Shown here: positions 47,953 through 58,022 of the stretch, one piece after another | How positions within the stretch are numbered: the first letter of the stretch is position 1 | Layout: the number at the start of each line of letters is the position of its first letter | Assembly (NCBI GenBank): GCA_029834535.1 | Contig: JAQMWT010000166.1 | Location: forward strand, 113,448 to 177,447 | Direction: 5' to 3' | Origin: Chrysophaeum taylorii | Lineage: Eukaryota > Sar > Pelagophyceae > Pelagomonadales > Pelagomonadaceae | DNA length: 64,000 nt | Translations under genes and position numbers: made by a program | The notes under the pieces: generated by a model | What the model was told of the DNA's origin: nothing | The model's input: the letters and a program-made list of their open reading frames with translations, nothing else | Databases searched by the model: none

Positions 47953-50644
47953 GAAATGATGATGATGATGTCGCGACCCTTTATTATTATTATTATCAGG
48001 GTTTTTTTTTAATGTCGACTGCTAAGAGGGGGGTGTGTGTGAGGGGCATGAAGGATGTGGGTGGGTTTGTGGGGTAGGAGGGATGTGCCTGACGGCCGGA
48101 GGGAGGTAAGTAAGTACGCGGGACCTAGTCGGGGTCATCGCCGAGTCGTGGGGCAGGCGAAGAGAGGACGGGCCCCGCCCGTAGGTCGTACGCGTGCTGC
48201 CGCCGGACGTATGTGCGACGAATTATCAGGGTTTTACTAGGGAGGGCTCTCGAAGAGGTTATTAAGCTTAAGAGCCACAGGGCATCGGTTTTGTTTCAAA
48301 CACCACCGTACCGAAAAGATTATTCATGGGGCTTTTGTGTGATGGTTCGCGCTCGTGACGAGGTTTTATTTATGACGAACATCTCAGGCGCGGACATTTT
48401 TGATTGTGCGCGACATCGCACTTACTTTTGCGGGGGGAGTCTTCCTACTTCCGATTGATTACCTACCTACTTACTTACTTACTCACCCCGGCACTTTCGT
48501 GAGAGGGTGGAGCCCGGCTAGACACAGAGAGTCATGCTTCCGGATTGCTTCCGGTTTTACTCACTAACTGCGCGGGAAAATGGGATCGTTTCGGAGTTCG
48601 TCGACTCTGCGACCCATTGTGATCCAAGCCCACGCGTCGTGTTTATATTAGTCTTTCTTCCCCGCACCCCTCTTCGTTCTTCTTCTTCCGATTTGCCCTT
48701 TTCTTCTGTCTTTATCCTTTCCTGCTAGTGTGGTCTTTTCATTTCCTCGGATCCTCCATTTTAGGTCTTTGAGCCAGCCAAGGGGGAGTTGCTCGTAATC
48801 ACATGAGAATAATAGTCGTATGGCGACGACTTGGCACCGATACCCCGAACATCGGACGCCCTCGTTGCGCAGGCCGTATCTACGGTCCGATCGATGGGCA
48901 CCTCGAATCAAATCCCGAGGTGCTCGATCTGAAGATGCCATTGAAGAAGCGTCGTAAGCATGGCATGGTGGATCCTATTCATTTTGTCAAGCTTTTCGAA
49001 AAAAAACGGTCCCTACTCTGGCAAGTGCTATCGAAGTTGGGCGTTCGAGCGAAACAGTCTCGCGCGCCTCATTATATATAGCGCGGAAAAACCAAAGCAT
49101 TCAAGTATGGTTCTCCGGCACTTTCTTTTCGATCGACTCGATCATCACCGTTCAGCATAGGCCCGGTTCTTTGGAGATGGCGGCGGCCTTGACCGACGAG
49201 GGTACCAATATGTGTTTTCAAGACGAAGCAAGACGATGCACCCACTGGACGTCGTTACAATGCAAAACGTGGCACTCAGAACGTCGAAGAGTCCGCATAT
49301 GTATGTGCTGGCGTTTCCGTTTCCCGACCGTAGCACCAAGATAAGACGCCTCGGCTCATCAAGCAAATTGCCAGGTGGGGTATGGAAGTCCACGCGGGCG
49401 ACGGCCGAGAAGTCAAAACCGACATGCTTTTCGTTGCCAAGCCAGGCATTCTCTTCGATGACCCGCCAACCTCGCCGACCTCTCAGTGGCGACGTTCATA
49501 CACCTGAGCTCGGTACTCTCTCGCAACTGTAGCGCGGCTTTGAGGACGTTGACTCTCGTCTGAAGAAGACGGCGGCTCTAGAGTCATTACGTTTTCGCAT
49601 CGAAATCTGCGTCTCTGCTCATGCCGAGCGAACTGTCGGTCATATTCTCTCCATCATCCTCCTCCACGGTGCGAAATCATGGTGCCTTATTACCAAAGTT
49701 GTCTTCAGTTGTCAACGTTGCATTCACGCACACGCGCGCGACGTGTTGGTGCCAGACCTGGAAGAAACACCATATCAAAACTTCACCTCTCCTCCTTAGA
49801 GATTATCGACACCTACATCTCTCGCCGGCAACGCCGGAAGCAGACCACGTTGAAGATGCATGCACTAGAACATGCGTCTCCCTCGGATTCAAGATGCTCT
49901 CTCTCTTGAAGTGGTTCGCGTACGGTACTCCGCGAGTTCCACGTACCAACGAAGACCTGGTCTCGCTCAAGACTCTGACGAATGGCGACAGGCCATCAAC
50001 TCGCCCTCAATAGTCCTTACACTCGCCCGGTGATTCTGATCCCCAGGGCGGGCGCTGGAATTAGCGGCGGACGCCCCACGCGTGGTAGTTAGTTAGCTTT
50101 TGGTTGTAATCCCAGTCGGGGCATCTCCATTTTCCCGCGTACAGCGGGTACCCGAAAAAAGGAAATGACTGTCAGGACTGAGAGATTATTCTCTCCCGCC
50201 AGCGCAAACCAGTGTCGAATAGCAGCATCGCCCTCGTTACCGCGATAGATGCGGACAGGCATTTTGAATATCGCCCGACCCGTTCCACGCTTCCCGCCCC
50301 ACACCCGCATGGCTGTGCCCGTACACATCCCAACCGGGCATGCATGCGAGGACCCTAAGAGAGGCGACGCATGCTCGCTCTTCTAATCACAGTCCCCCAC
50401 ATAATGCCTGCGGGGAATTGCTTGCTTGCTTGCTTGGGATCCTGCCTTATTTTAGGGCGGCGCTTTCCTCCTCCTCCTCCTCCTCCTCCTCCTCCTCCTG
50501 CTCGTGCAACTTGTCTGGAGATTCGATCCTAGATCTCGCATCTTCGAAAATAATAGCATTGCACAAGGTCGCGATCGCATTTGCCTCTTCGCAACAGAAA
50601 GTTCGGCGAGGGCACAACATTTAAAGTAAAGAAGGGCGCCCTCC
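47953..50644. other. Gene-poor region, probable eroded mobile DNA
   Basis: About 2.7 kb without a recognised gene. It starts with (GAT)n and (TTA)n upstream of the bromodomain gene. A TACC/TTAC microsatellite lies near 48462-48484 and a (CTC)n tract near 50466-50498. Open stretches at 48803-49081 and 49212-50013 (plus) have ordinary composition but no motif I recognise. The base composition is less GC-rich than the genes, as in 13-23.7 kb. Confidence 0.45.
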
Positions 50645-52318
50645 TCAATCGCTGCAGTGGCACCCTGCCGTGCGATAGAGATGGTCGGCCATAACGGCCG
50701 TGTGACCCTCGTAGATGTCGCGGCGAAGGATGAAGTCGGTCGCGTTGATCTGAGCATCGCCCCGAGGGTTGATCACTCTCGCGCTGTAAATGTTTTCGAC
50801 GGCTGCTTCTAACACGTTCCTCCTCGAGAAAGCAGGATGCAAGAAGGCCGCTCGAGTGAGGGGCGGTTCGTTTTGCCTAGCTGTAGTCGGCGAAGTCGCG
50901 GGTGTATTCCACCAGTCAAAGGAGCCGAGATCGCCGTAAGGGACGCAGAGCACGAAGGCTGGATCGATGAGCTCGAGCTGCGAGGCGAGCACGGCCGCGT
51001 TGTCTGCGAGCACGGCGCTTTGAGCGCGACGCGTGCCTAAGTGCCGATGCACTGTTGTGGATGTGAGGACGTCTTCGGCTGGACGACTCAAGACAATAAC
51101 GCGAAGGTCGACCCTAGATCGCTCGGCCAGCGTCGCTAGTTGGCGAACGTCGACGTGGTTGAGAGGCCGGTATTCTCCAATTAAACTCGGATAGGAAAAA
51201 TGAGCTCCGAGAAGGGTGTTAAGGACAATCAGGCTCTGGTCGTTACTGCGCTGAGTGTCGCGGAGAAGGCCGACGAGCTCTGCGCGCCGGGCCTCGACGC
51301 GCCCCTCGTTCGTATCCGAGGGATGGACGAACGCGCTGCCGCCCGAGGACCTTAGGAGTTTGGTTGCCTCGGTGGCTTTGGTGCAGAGTCCTGCCCGTTG
51401 ACAGCCAGTAAAAAAGACGCCGCAAGCGTGGTGACCGGTGCCCTCGAGTGCCGCCACGAAAACAAAGCGCGCGGCGTTCGAGAAAACGGTTTTTTGCACG
51501 AAAAAGCTCTTCTTCCCAACGACGAAAGAAGGTTGTTGCTCGAGGGTGTCCACAAACGGCCTCGCGTGGGCAGCAAAGGTGCCCTCGACTTTAAGTTGGG
51601 GGGGTTCTCTGGAGACGCCCCTTTCTTCTTCGTGGTACGGGAGATCCGGGTGCAGGAACTCGACGATACCTCGTCGCGACGGATCGATGAAGAGATCGTT
51701 GTCGACTACTCGGGCAACGAACGCCGGGTCGACGAGGGCCAACTGTGCTGACAGGACGGCGGCGTTGTCAGCGACGACGCACGCCTCTCTCGCGTCCTTG
51801 ATTTCACGAATTCCCGAGACGATAGCAATCCGCAAATCTACGCCGGCAATCTCGGCTAATGCGGCGACCACGTGCAGACTTGGATGCTGCAGCATCGCTT
51901 TCGTGGACACCTCGGCGGGGTACAGGCCAAGGTCGTCTATCACGATCAGCTTGCCCTCGTTCGCGGCCGCGTGCGCCCGAAACGCAACCATGACCGCCTC
52001 GCGTCGCTCTCGCGTCGCGCGCTCCCCCTTAGGCGTGACGAAGATGTTTCCCAAGCTCGCGTTGACGCACAACTCTGGACCGCAGCGCTCTCGCAGCACT
52101 TTCGCAAACCCTCGAACTCTCTTTCCGTTGAGTCCTGCGATAAACACGAATCGCGTCGACACTGACGTGTGATTTTTCTGGACGTAAAGCCCGCAGTGCT
52201 CGGGATTCGCTGTTCCGCACCACCACAGCACGCCCAATACGGTTGTCAGGACGCGAGAGCGCCGCGCGCAAGTGACGTCATCCATGCTTTGCGAGCCTTT
52301 GTTTTTTGCGTTCTTCAT
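50645..52318 (-). CDS. Tandemly duplicated sulfotransferase-like protein
   Basis: A 557-residue protein from the ATG at 52318 (or 52285). After an N-terminal hydrophobic segment (VLTTVLGVLWWCGTA, probably a signal anchor) come two homologous modules about 227 residues apart. Each has a P-loop-like strand (RFVFIAGLNGK near 56; RFVFVAALEGTGHH near 283), a middle strand (GKLIVIDDL; QSLIVLNTL) and a matching landmark (ADNAAVLSAQLALVDPAFV; ADNAAVLASQLELIDPAFV). The EGTGHH motif and general layout resemble sulfotransferase-like proteins expanded in marine algae. Module 1 has lost the TGHH (it reads NGKRVRG), so it may be inactive. A Golgi type II location and sulfotransferase function are inferences. 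Confidence 0.6.
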   Translation of the reverse strand: MKNAKNKGSQSMDDVTCARRSRVLTTVLGVLWWCGTANPEHCGLYVQKNHTSVSTRFVFIAGLNGKRVRGFAKVLRERCGPELCVNASLGNIFVTPKGERATRERREAVMVAFRAHAAANEGKLIVIDDLGLYPAEVSTKAMLQHPSLHVVAALAEIAGVDLRIAIVSGIREIKDAREACVVADNAAVLSAQLALVDPAFVARVVDNDLFIDPSRRGIVEFLHPDLPYHEEERGVSREPPQLKVEGTFAAHARPFVDTLEQQPSFVVGKKSFFVQKTVFSNAARFVFVAALEGTGHHACGVFFTGCQRAGLCTKATEATKLLRSSGGSAFVHPSDTNEGRVEARRAELVGLLRDTQRSNDQSLIVLNTLLGAHFSYPSLIGEYRPLNHVDVRQLATLAERSRVDLRVIVLSRPAEDVLTSTTVHRHLGTRRAQSAVLADNAAVLASQLELIDPAFVLCVPYGDLGSFDWWNTPATSPTTARQNEPPLTRAAFLHPAFSRRNVLEAAVENIYSARVINPRGDAQINATDFILRRDIYEGHTAVMADHLYRTAGCHCSD

Positions 52319-52712
52319 GCATCTTGGCGTGGCAATCGCCCCACGAGACGTCAGAGCCAAACCTTCCTAAAATAATTGTTTTTTTTCATCATGGCCCCGC
52401 GGCCCCGGCCCCGGGGGGGAGAAGATGTCTGTCTACCGGACGTTGACGCAGAGGCGTGAGGAGCAGAGCCCCCGACACACTACTAATAATAGTCCACGAT
52501 GTACGCATCGAGCTCCAGAAACTCGCCCACGAAAAGGATGAGTTCTCCTCCTCCCCCGACGACCTAATAGATGATTAAAAAAAGCAGCTCCCGCCGCCGC
52601 CGCTTTAAGTTCGTTGTTTATTTTACGCGGAGCACCGACGGAGCCTGGACTCCCTCCGTCCAGGGGGGGCGCGCCCAGCGCCCAGCGCCCAAGCCTAGCA
52701 GAAGAGACCGAA
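52319..52712. other. Intergenic region, nothing recognised
   Basis: Contains a CCCCGG-rich inverted stretch near 52394-52420 and short AT runs. No gene seen. It holds the 5' side of the sulfotransferase-like gene and the 3' side of HemF. Confidence 0.4.
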
Positions 52713-53779
52713 TCAGACCCAATCTTTTGGGGTTTTAAAGACGCGGAGGATCTCGTCTTCCTTGGAGCCCGGCTCGGGGTTATGGTCGTACTCCCAGCGT
52801 GCCGTCTCGGGGAGCGACATGAGGATGGACTCGATGCGGCCGCCGGTCTTGAGGCCGAAGACGGTGCCCCGGTCGTAGACGAGGTTGAACTCGACGTAGC
52901 GGCCGCGGCGCATCAGCTGCCACTCCTTCTCCTTTTGCGTAAAGTCCGAATCGCAGCGCTTCTCCACGATCGGAACGTAGGCCGGGACGACGGCCGAGAG
53001 ACACTTTTTGGCGAATTCGAAATGGTGCTCGGGATCCTTGGCGTTCTGGTCGTCGAAGAAGATGCCGCCGAGGCCGCGGGTCTCGCCGCGGTGTTTAATG
53101 GTGAAATATTCGTCGGCCCACTTCTTGAACCTAGGATAGTATTCGGGGTCGAACGAATCGCAAATACCCTTGTAGGTGCCGTGGAAGTGCCTCATGTCCT
53201 CCTCGAACAAATATGCGGGCGTGATGTCGGTGCCCCCGCCGAACCACCAGACCCCGCCGTCGGTCTCGAAGTACCTATAGTTGAAGTGCATCGTCGGGGC
53301 CATCGGATTTCGCGGGTGCATGACCGAGGAGAGACCGCAGGCAAAGAAGGGGACCTTCTCGCCCGGCTTGAGGCCCTTGGCGCGGTCGACCCCGCGCTCG
53401 GTCGCCGCGGCGAGGGCCTCCTGGGGCATCTCTCCGTAGACGACGCTGAGCGAGCATCCCGCCTTCTCGAAGACCCTGCCGTCCTTCAGGACCATCGAGA
53501 TACCCCCCCCGCCGTTCTCGCGCGTCCAGGCGTCCTGCGAAAATTTCGCTTCCCCGTCGAGCTCCTCGATCGCCTTTGTGATTTCGAGCTGCCCGGCCCG
53601 CACCATCGCCTCGAACCGCCGCCGCATGCTCTCGTTCCCCTCGACGCCCCTCACAAGACTCTCCGGCGTGTTCCCCGTAATGGGCATGTGGTCGTCCCAT
53701 CGCGGCGCAGCCTTGGGGCTGGGCGCCTTCGTAGCCGCGCTCAGGCTCGAACAACTCCCAAACACCAGGAAGAGCCACA

Positions 53780-53780
<1 letters not shown>
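52713..53780 (-). CDS. hemF: Oxygen-dependent coproporphyrinogen III oxidase (HemF/CPOX)
   Basis: A 355-residue protein that oxidatively decarboxylates coproporphyrinogen III to protoporphyrinogen IX in haem and chlorophyll synthesis. Clear family motifs: [69 protein letters not shown] and [16 protein letters not shown]. The length matches the family plus a leader. The first 15-20 residues ([15 protein letters not shown]) are hydrophobic like an ER signal peptide, followed by a basic Ala/Pro/Lys stretch. This fits the bipartite targeting used for plastids in algae with secondary plastids, so a plastid location is likely (inference). The ATG at 53780 lies immediately downstream of an (ACG)n tract on the gene strand. 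Confidence 0.95.

Positions 53781-53816
<36 letters not shown>
53781..53816 (-). repeat. (ACG)n microsatellite abutting the HemF start codon
   Basis: About 12 ACG units on the gene strand (CGT on the plus strand) directly precede the HemF ATG, so they form the end of its 5' leader. Translation upstream of the ATG is not indicated. Confidence 0.9.
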
Positions 53817-53886
53817 TAAGAGGATGGATCTGTGGGATATCTATCTATCTATCCCCCAACGACTCAACTTCAAGGCACCTCCCTCC

Positions 53887-54901
53887 TCACTGGTGGGTGT
53901 TGTTGATCCACACGGCGGGGGGGTCCCCGCGGCGGATCCTGTGGACCGCGGCGGCGAGGGCCTCGGCCATGTGGGCGTAGGCCTCGTCCGAGTAGCCCCC
54001 GACGTGGGGCGTGAAGTAGGCGCGGGGGTGGGTGGCGAGAGCGTCATTCGGGTCCCAGGGCTCGGAGGAGGAGGAGGGTTCGCCCACCCCCCCAACCCCG
54101 ACGTCCGTCGCGAACCCGGCGAGGCGGTTCGCGTCGAGGGCCTCGAGCACGGCCTGCCGGTCGACGAGCGGTCCGCGGCCGACGTTGACCAGAAGCGCGC
54201 CCGGCTTCAAGGTCTGGCAGAACGCAGAGCCGACCAACCCCCTCGTCTCTTCGGTCAGCGGGCAACAGAGCACGACGATGTCCGCACGCGGGAGGGCGTC
54301 TTCGAGGTCGCAGGTAAATTTTGTCTCCTCGTCATCGCGCCATTTGCGATGGCCGTGGGCAGCGAGGACTCGAACCTTTATAGCGTCGAGAAGCCTCGCG
54401 ACCTCCTTCCCGACGGCCCCGAACCCAACGACCAACGCCGTCTTAGATTTAGCCTGCCGCGTGACGGTGGGCCCACCCAACACTTTGGCCTCGAAGCGCG
54501 AACGCAGCTCCGCGATGCCGCCCCGGAGGAGCGCGAGACACAAAAACAGCGCGTGCTCCGCCGTCGCCGTCGCGTTCCCCGACGCCTCGGCGGGGATGTT
54601 CGAGACGGCGATCCCGCGCCGCGTGCAGGCCGCGATGTCCACGCCCTCGAGGCCGACACCAAACTGCATCACGAGCCGTAAGTCGGGGGACCGCGCGAGT
54701 TCGGCATCGCCGATGCGCTCCATCAGCGGCACCACCACGTGCGCCTTCTCCAACGAGGAGGAGGAGGAGGGAGCACGACACCTCGTCCCCCGGAAGCAGC
54801 CGCCGCGTCAGGTCGGCGGCGGCGGCGAAGTGCCGGTCGCTTGCGAAGACGATTCGCACCGGGCAGCCACCTTGAACGCCGCCGCAAAAACGCCACGTCA
54901 T
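53887..54901 (-). CDS. D-2-hydroxyacid dehydrogenase, probable 34-bp intron
   Basis: Predicted exons 54782-54901 and 53887-54747, joined across a 34-bp GT-AG intron (54748-54781), give 326 residues, the usual length. The NAD-binding Rossmann motif is VVGFGAVGKEVARLL (about 147-160). The catalytic Arg231 is in NVGRGPLVD and His288 in TPHVGGYSD. LRLVMQFGVGLEGVDI and IPAEASGNATATAEHA are also typical of the family, which includes glycerate, phosphoglycerate and lactate-type dehydrogenases. The substrate cannot be assigned. The first exon (MTWRFCGGVQGG, then VRIVFASDRHF) supplies the N-terminal strand. The frame change could instead be an indel in the CTC microsatellite there. The conserved Glu of the triad is not obvious (an acidic residue may sit near GVGEP). 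Confidence 0.8.
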
Positions 54902-55116
54902 CGGATTCCTGCTCCTTATTACCCACCCTCGAGGTGTGGTGGTGGTGGTGGGGTGCCCTGATGACAAAAATGTCAACAGCTAGCTGCAGGTCTTCTCCTC
55001 CTCCTCCTCCGCACGAGTTCGCGACGACGACGACGACGACTACGATGGACGACGTTGCAGATAACAACAACGAGTCCAGTTACCTACCTACCTCCCCTAG
55101 CTAACTAAAATCATCA

Positions 55117-56379
55117 CTACACAAGGGAGTTTTCGGTTTCGACGTGGAGCGAGGGGGGAGGGCTCGAGCGCGGTCGCTCGAGCTGAACCTCGCCGCCGCC
55201 GCCACCCCCCGAGTGCTGGAGGCGCTGGTAGAGGTCCGCGGTGGGGGAGGGCTGGTGGTGGCGACCCGGTATGACCTGGCAGGCGCGACAGATCCCCGTT
55301 TTTTTGACAAAGGCGCGGGCCCCGAGGCCGAATGAAATGATGAGGGCGATGGTGAGGAGCCAGTCGATCGGGTCGCCCTGGACGGGGGAGTCGCTGTCGT
55401 CGTCGGCCCGATAGTCCCGGTACTCGAAGAGTGTCTGGGCGGAAGCGAGGGCGGGGGCTCTTACAGTCCCTTTGAGGACCTTTCCCGGAGTCCCGGTCGA
55501 CAACACGAGCGCGTTCGAGACGTTTTCGTAGTCCGCGTAGCAACCGGACACGATGTCAGCGAGTTCGGTCGAACCGAAGGAAACGAGCTCGGGATAGAAG
55601 AGCTTGTCGTTCTGCACGAAGTTGGCGCAATCGCGCAGAAATCGCGCGAAGTCCTTCTGATCGGCGTCGGTCGCCGCTTCCGATTCCCCCGAGACTCTAT
55701 AGGCGATCCCGAGGGTGCGCGGAGGGACGACGGGCGCGAAGGTCGCGCCCCCGTTGGCGAGCTGCGTGAGACACCACTCCAAAAAGCCCGTCGTCGTCGC
55801 CTCCCTCGCAACGTCCCTTTTCCAGCGCGCGTCTCCGGTCGCGTCCGACGATTCGACCGCGACGCCCGCGTATCGCGGATAGGCTTGCGCGAAGCCCTCG
55901 ACGCTGTCGGCGAGCTGCGAGAAGGCCTGCCCCGAGACCCTCGCCACCATTGTCGCCGAGCTCCAGTCGTCGACGTCGATACCCTGCGATACCCAGATAC
56001 CCGCGGTCGCGTCGGCAAACTCGCCAGACGCGAGCGGGAGCCCCAGGAGCGCCGCCGGGTCCCGCGGAGCGTAATGGATCAAAGTCACATCCTTACCCTG
56101 CTGCGCGTTCTGCCAGCTGATGTCCGTCTCCCGTCGCACCCCGAGAGCGTGGTACTCGACGTCGACGCTCAAGGGGGCCAGCGCCGAGCTGTTCACGGAT
56201 ACGTAGGTCCACAACGTGTGGATCTCGATCTGCTCGGTCATCGACACCCCCGCGGGAAGCAGCTGCGTGTCGTACGCCAGGACTTGGCTCAAGTCGAACC
56301 GGCGCACGGTCGATCTCCCGGACGATGACGAGGCCATCATTGCGATGATGAGTCGTCGCATCATCATCATCATCATCAT
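55117..56379 (-). CDS. Unknown single-span membrane protein
   Basis: A 420-residue protein. It starts with a run of seven Met codons from a GAT microsatellite, so the true start is uncertain. A long hydrophilic, Asp/Ala-rich domain runs to about 335, with GIDVDDWSSATMVARVSGQA, FARFLRDCANFVQNDKLF and GIAYRVSGES. One membrane segment follows (DWLLTIALIISFGLGARAFV, about 342-361) and a Gly/Pro/Ser-rich cytosolic-type tail with CRACQVIPG. There is no obvious signal peptide (MRRLIIAMMASSSSGRST is weakly hydrophobic). No family is recognised; it is probably a tail-proximal membrane protein. It is convergent with nothing close and divergent from the MYND gene, with about 175 bp between the starts. 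Confidence 0.6.
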   Translation of the reverse strand: MMMMMMMRRLIIAMMASSSSGRSTVRRFDLSQVLAYDTQLLPAGVSMTEQIEIHTLWTYVSVNSSALAPLSVDVEYHALGVRRETDISWQNAQQGKDVTLIHYAPRDPAALLGLPLASGEFADATAGIWVSQGIDVDDWSSATMVARVSGQAFSQLADSVEGFAQAYPRYAGVAVESSDATGDARWKRDVAREATTTGFLEWCLTQLANGGATFAPVVPPRTLGIAYRVSGESEAATDADQKDFARFLRDCANFVQNDKLFYPELVSFGSTELADIVSGCYADYENVSNALVLSTGTPGKVLKGTVRAPALASAQTLFEYRDYRADDDSDSPVQGDPIDWLLTIALIISFGLGARAFVKKTGICRACQVIPGRHHQPSPTADLYQRLQHSGGGGGGEVQLERPRSSPPPSLHVETENSLV

Positions 56380-56399
56380 CTGTTGTGTGGTCTAAATAA

Positions 56400-56505
56400 T
56401 ATAATAACCCTCATTTCATCAACCGTTTCATCTTCTAATAAATAAATAAACAAATAAATAAATAAATAAATAAAATAAATAAATAAATAAGGCAAAATAA
56501 ATAAG
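56400..56505. repeat. AT-rich (TAAA)n tract between divergent genes
   Basis: AAATAAATAAAT-type repeats from about 56436 to 56495, in the short gap between the divergent 56379 (minus) and 56554 (plus) starts. It may be part of a shared promoter. Confidence 0.85.
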
Positions 56506-56553
56506 CCTGGATCGATCGATCGTAGTTGAGGTGATGTTGCATTGTTTGGTAAG

Positions 56554-57648
56554 ATGTTCGCAGCTGCGCCGGCGTCTGTGCTCGGCGGACGGTTCGACCC
56601 AACGGTCCCCGGGGGCGCGGTGGCGAACCTGCTCGACTCGCTCGTCGGGGACCTCGTCGGGACGCTGCCTTTGTGCGGGAAAGTCGCCTGCGATACGTGC
56701 GGGCGGCAACCCCCCAAGCTCCTGAGCTGCGGGCGGTGCAATTCGACCTTTTACTGCAGCGTCGTGTGCCAGAAGATCGACTGGGAACGGTCGCACAGCC
56801 GGGTGTGTCAGCGGGGGCTCTGCGAGGCGCGGTCGAAGGAAGTGATGGCGCGAGTGGGCGTGAGAGCGCCGGATCTCGTCAAAGCTTGCCTCGCCGTCAC
56901 GGGGCAGCGCGTCGACGCGGCCTGCGCGGTGGCTTCGGCCTACTTATCGGGGAGCCTCGTGATCATGTCGGACGACGAGCTCTGCGCGGCCTTCAAGCTC
57001 GTGTTTGGGACGAACGTCAAACCGAAACACCTTCGCGACCTCGAGCGCTTGCTGCCGCGGGACGTCCGAAAAAAGCAACGATGCGCGGCGCCGACGAGGA
57101 TCCCGAGGCCGCCGCCGCCCCCTTCGAAGCGGAGGACGCGGTCCTTCGAGGGGGTTAGGGAGCGGTGCGCGGCGACTTACGAGAAAATTGTTCCGTTATT
57201 GCCGGCTATGGGCGTCGTGACTTCGAACGACTTCGAGAAGCCCCACGCCTCCATCCGAGCCCTCGTCGACTACGTCTACGTCCAGGTTTCGAAGGACCTC
57301 TCGAACATCGCTCCCTTCCTTGCCCTCGTCGACGAGCTCCTAACGCCGCCGATTCAGTACCTCCAGGAGGAGGAGGAGGAGGACGACGACGAAAAAGCCG
57401 CCCGCGACGTCCTTCGGCGGGAAGTCACTACCACGTGGGCCGCCTTTGCGAGGGCCAAGTACGACGATCTCCTCGGCCAGGAGGACGACGAGCACTGCGC
57501 GAGCGTCGCGCGCCTCGCCGAGAAGGCGCGATTCCATGGAGCGCAACGCCCCGACATCCGCAAATGGCTCCTCGAGCCGGGCCACTGGCTCCCAAAGTCG
57601 TCGTCGGCGTCCCCCCGGCACACCGACCTCCCGCCCCTCCGGGAATGA
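56554..57648 (+). CDS. MYND zinc-finger protein
   Basis: A 364-residue protein from the ATG at 56554. A MYND-type zinc finger lies at about 46-85: CDTCGRQPPKLLSCGRC, FYCSVVCQKIDWERSHSRVC, with the full C-C-C-C-C-C-H-C spacing. MYND fingers bind PxLxP-type peptides in partner proteins. The remainder is a helical region (RALVDYVYVQVSKDLSNIAP) and acidic stretches (a Glu/Asp run at about 270), with no SET domain. Function is unknown; it is probably an adaptor or a transcription-associated protein. No intron. Co-directional neighbours are absent; the NOT4-like gene lies downstream on the other strand. Confidence 0.8.
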   Translation: MFAAAPASVLGGRFDPTVPGGAVANLLDSLVGDLVGTLPLCGKVACDTCGRQPPKLLSCGRCNSTFYCSVVCQKIDWERSHSRVCQRGLCEARSKEVMARVGVRAPDLVKACLAVTGQRVDAACAVASAYLSGSLVIMSDDELCAAFKLVFGTNVKPKHLRDLERLLPRDVRKKQRCAAPTRIPRPPPPPSKRRTRSFEGVRERCAATYEKIVPLLPAMGVVTSNDFEKPHASIRALVDYVYVQVSKDLSNIAPFLALVDELLTPPIQYLQEEEEEDDDEKAARDVLRREVTTTWAAFARAKYDDLLGQEDDEHCASVARLAEKARFHGAQRPDIRKWLLEPGHWLPKSSSASPRHTDLPPLRE

Positions 57649-58022
57649 TGGTTGTTATAGAGGAGAAGAAAGAAAGAAAGAAAGAAAGAGCCGGAGGGGT
57701 CTGTCTGTCTTTTTTGCGGCGTGTCTTATTTTATTTTTTATTTTTCCCACTTTGACGACGACGAGGAGTCATCACACTCTTCGTAGGTAGCATCTTCTTC
57801 TTCTTCTTGTTGTTGTTGGTTTTTTTTTTTTCGAGGGAGGGAGGAAGGACGGCGTCAATCTCATGATCATCATCATCATCTTCTTCTTCTTCTTCGCAGA
57901 GGAGGAGAATATGCGCTCCCGAGGAAGGGAAGAAAGGAAGGTGTCGTAGATTGGCGACGAGGGGGCTTTTTCTTTATCCCAGAAGAGAAGAAGAGAAGAG
58001 GGTCTTGTTGGTTGGAAGATCA
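57649..58022. other. Convergent 3' intergenic region with microsatellites
   Basis: Contains (AGAA)n at about 57665-57690, TTTTATTT runs at 57725-57747, CTT/GTT runs at 57790-57825, and CAT and CTT runs at 57864-57897. No gene seen. It lies between the stops of the MYND and NOT4-like genes. Confidence 0.5.

Noticed and set aside
48803-50013. Short plus-strand open stretches as genes
   Set aside because: No motif, frames interrupted, composition similar to the eroded mobile DNA at 13-23.7 kb; kept only as a region note.
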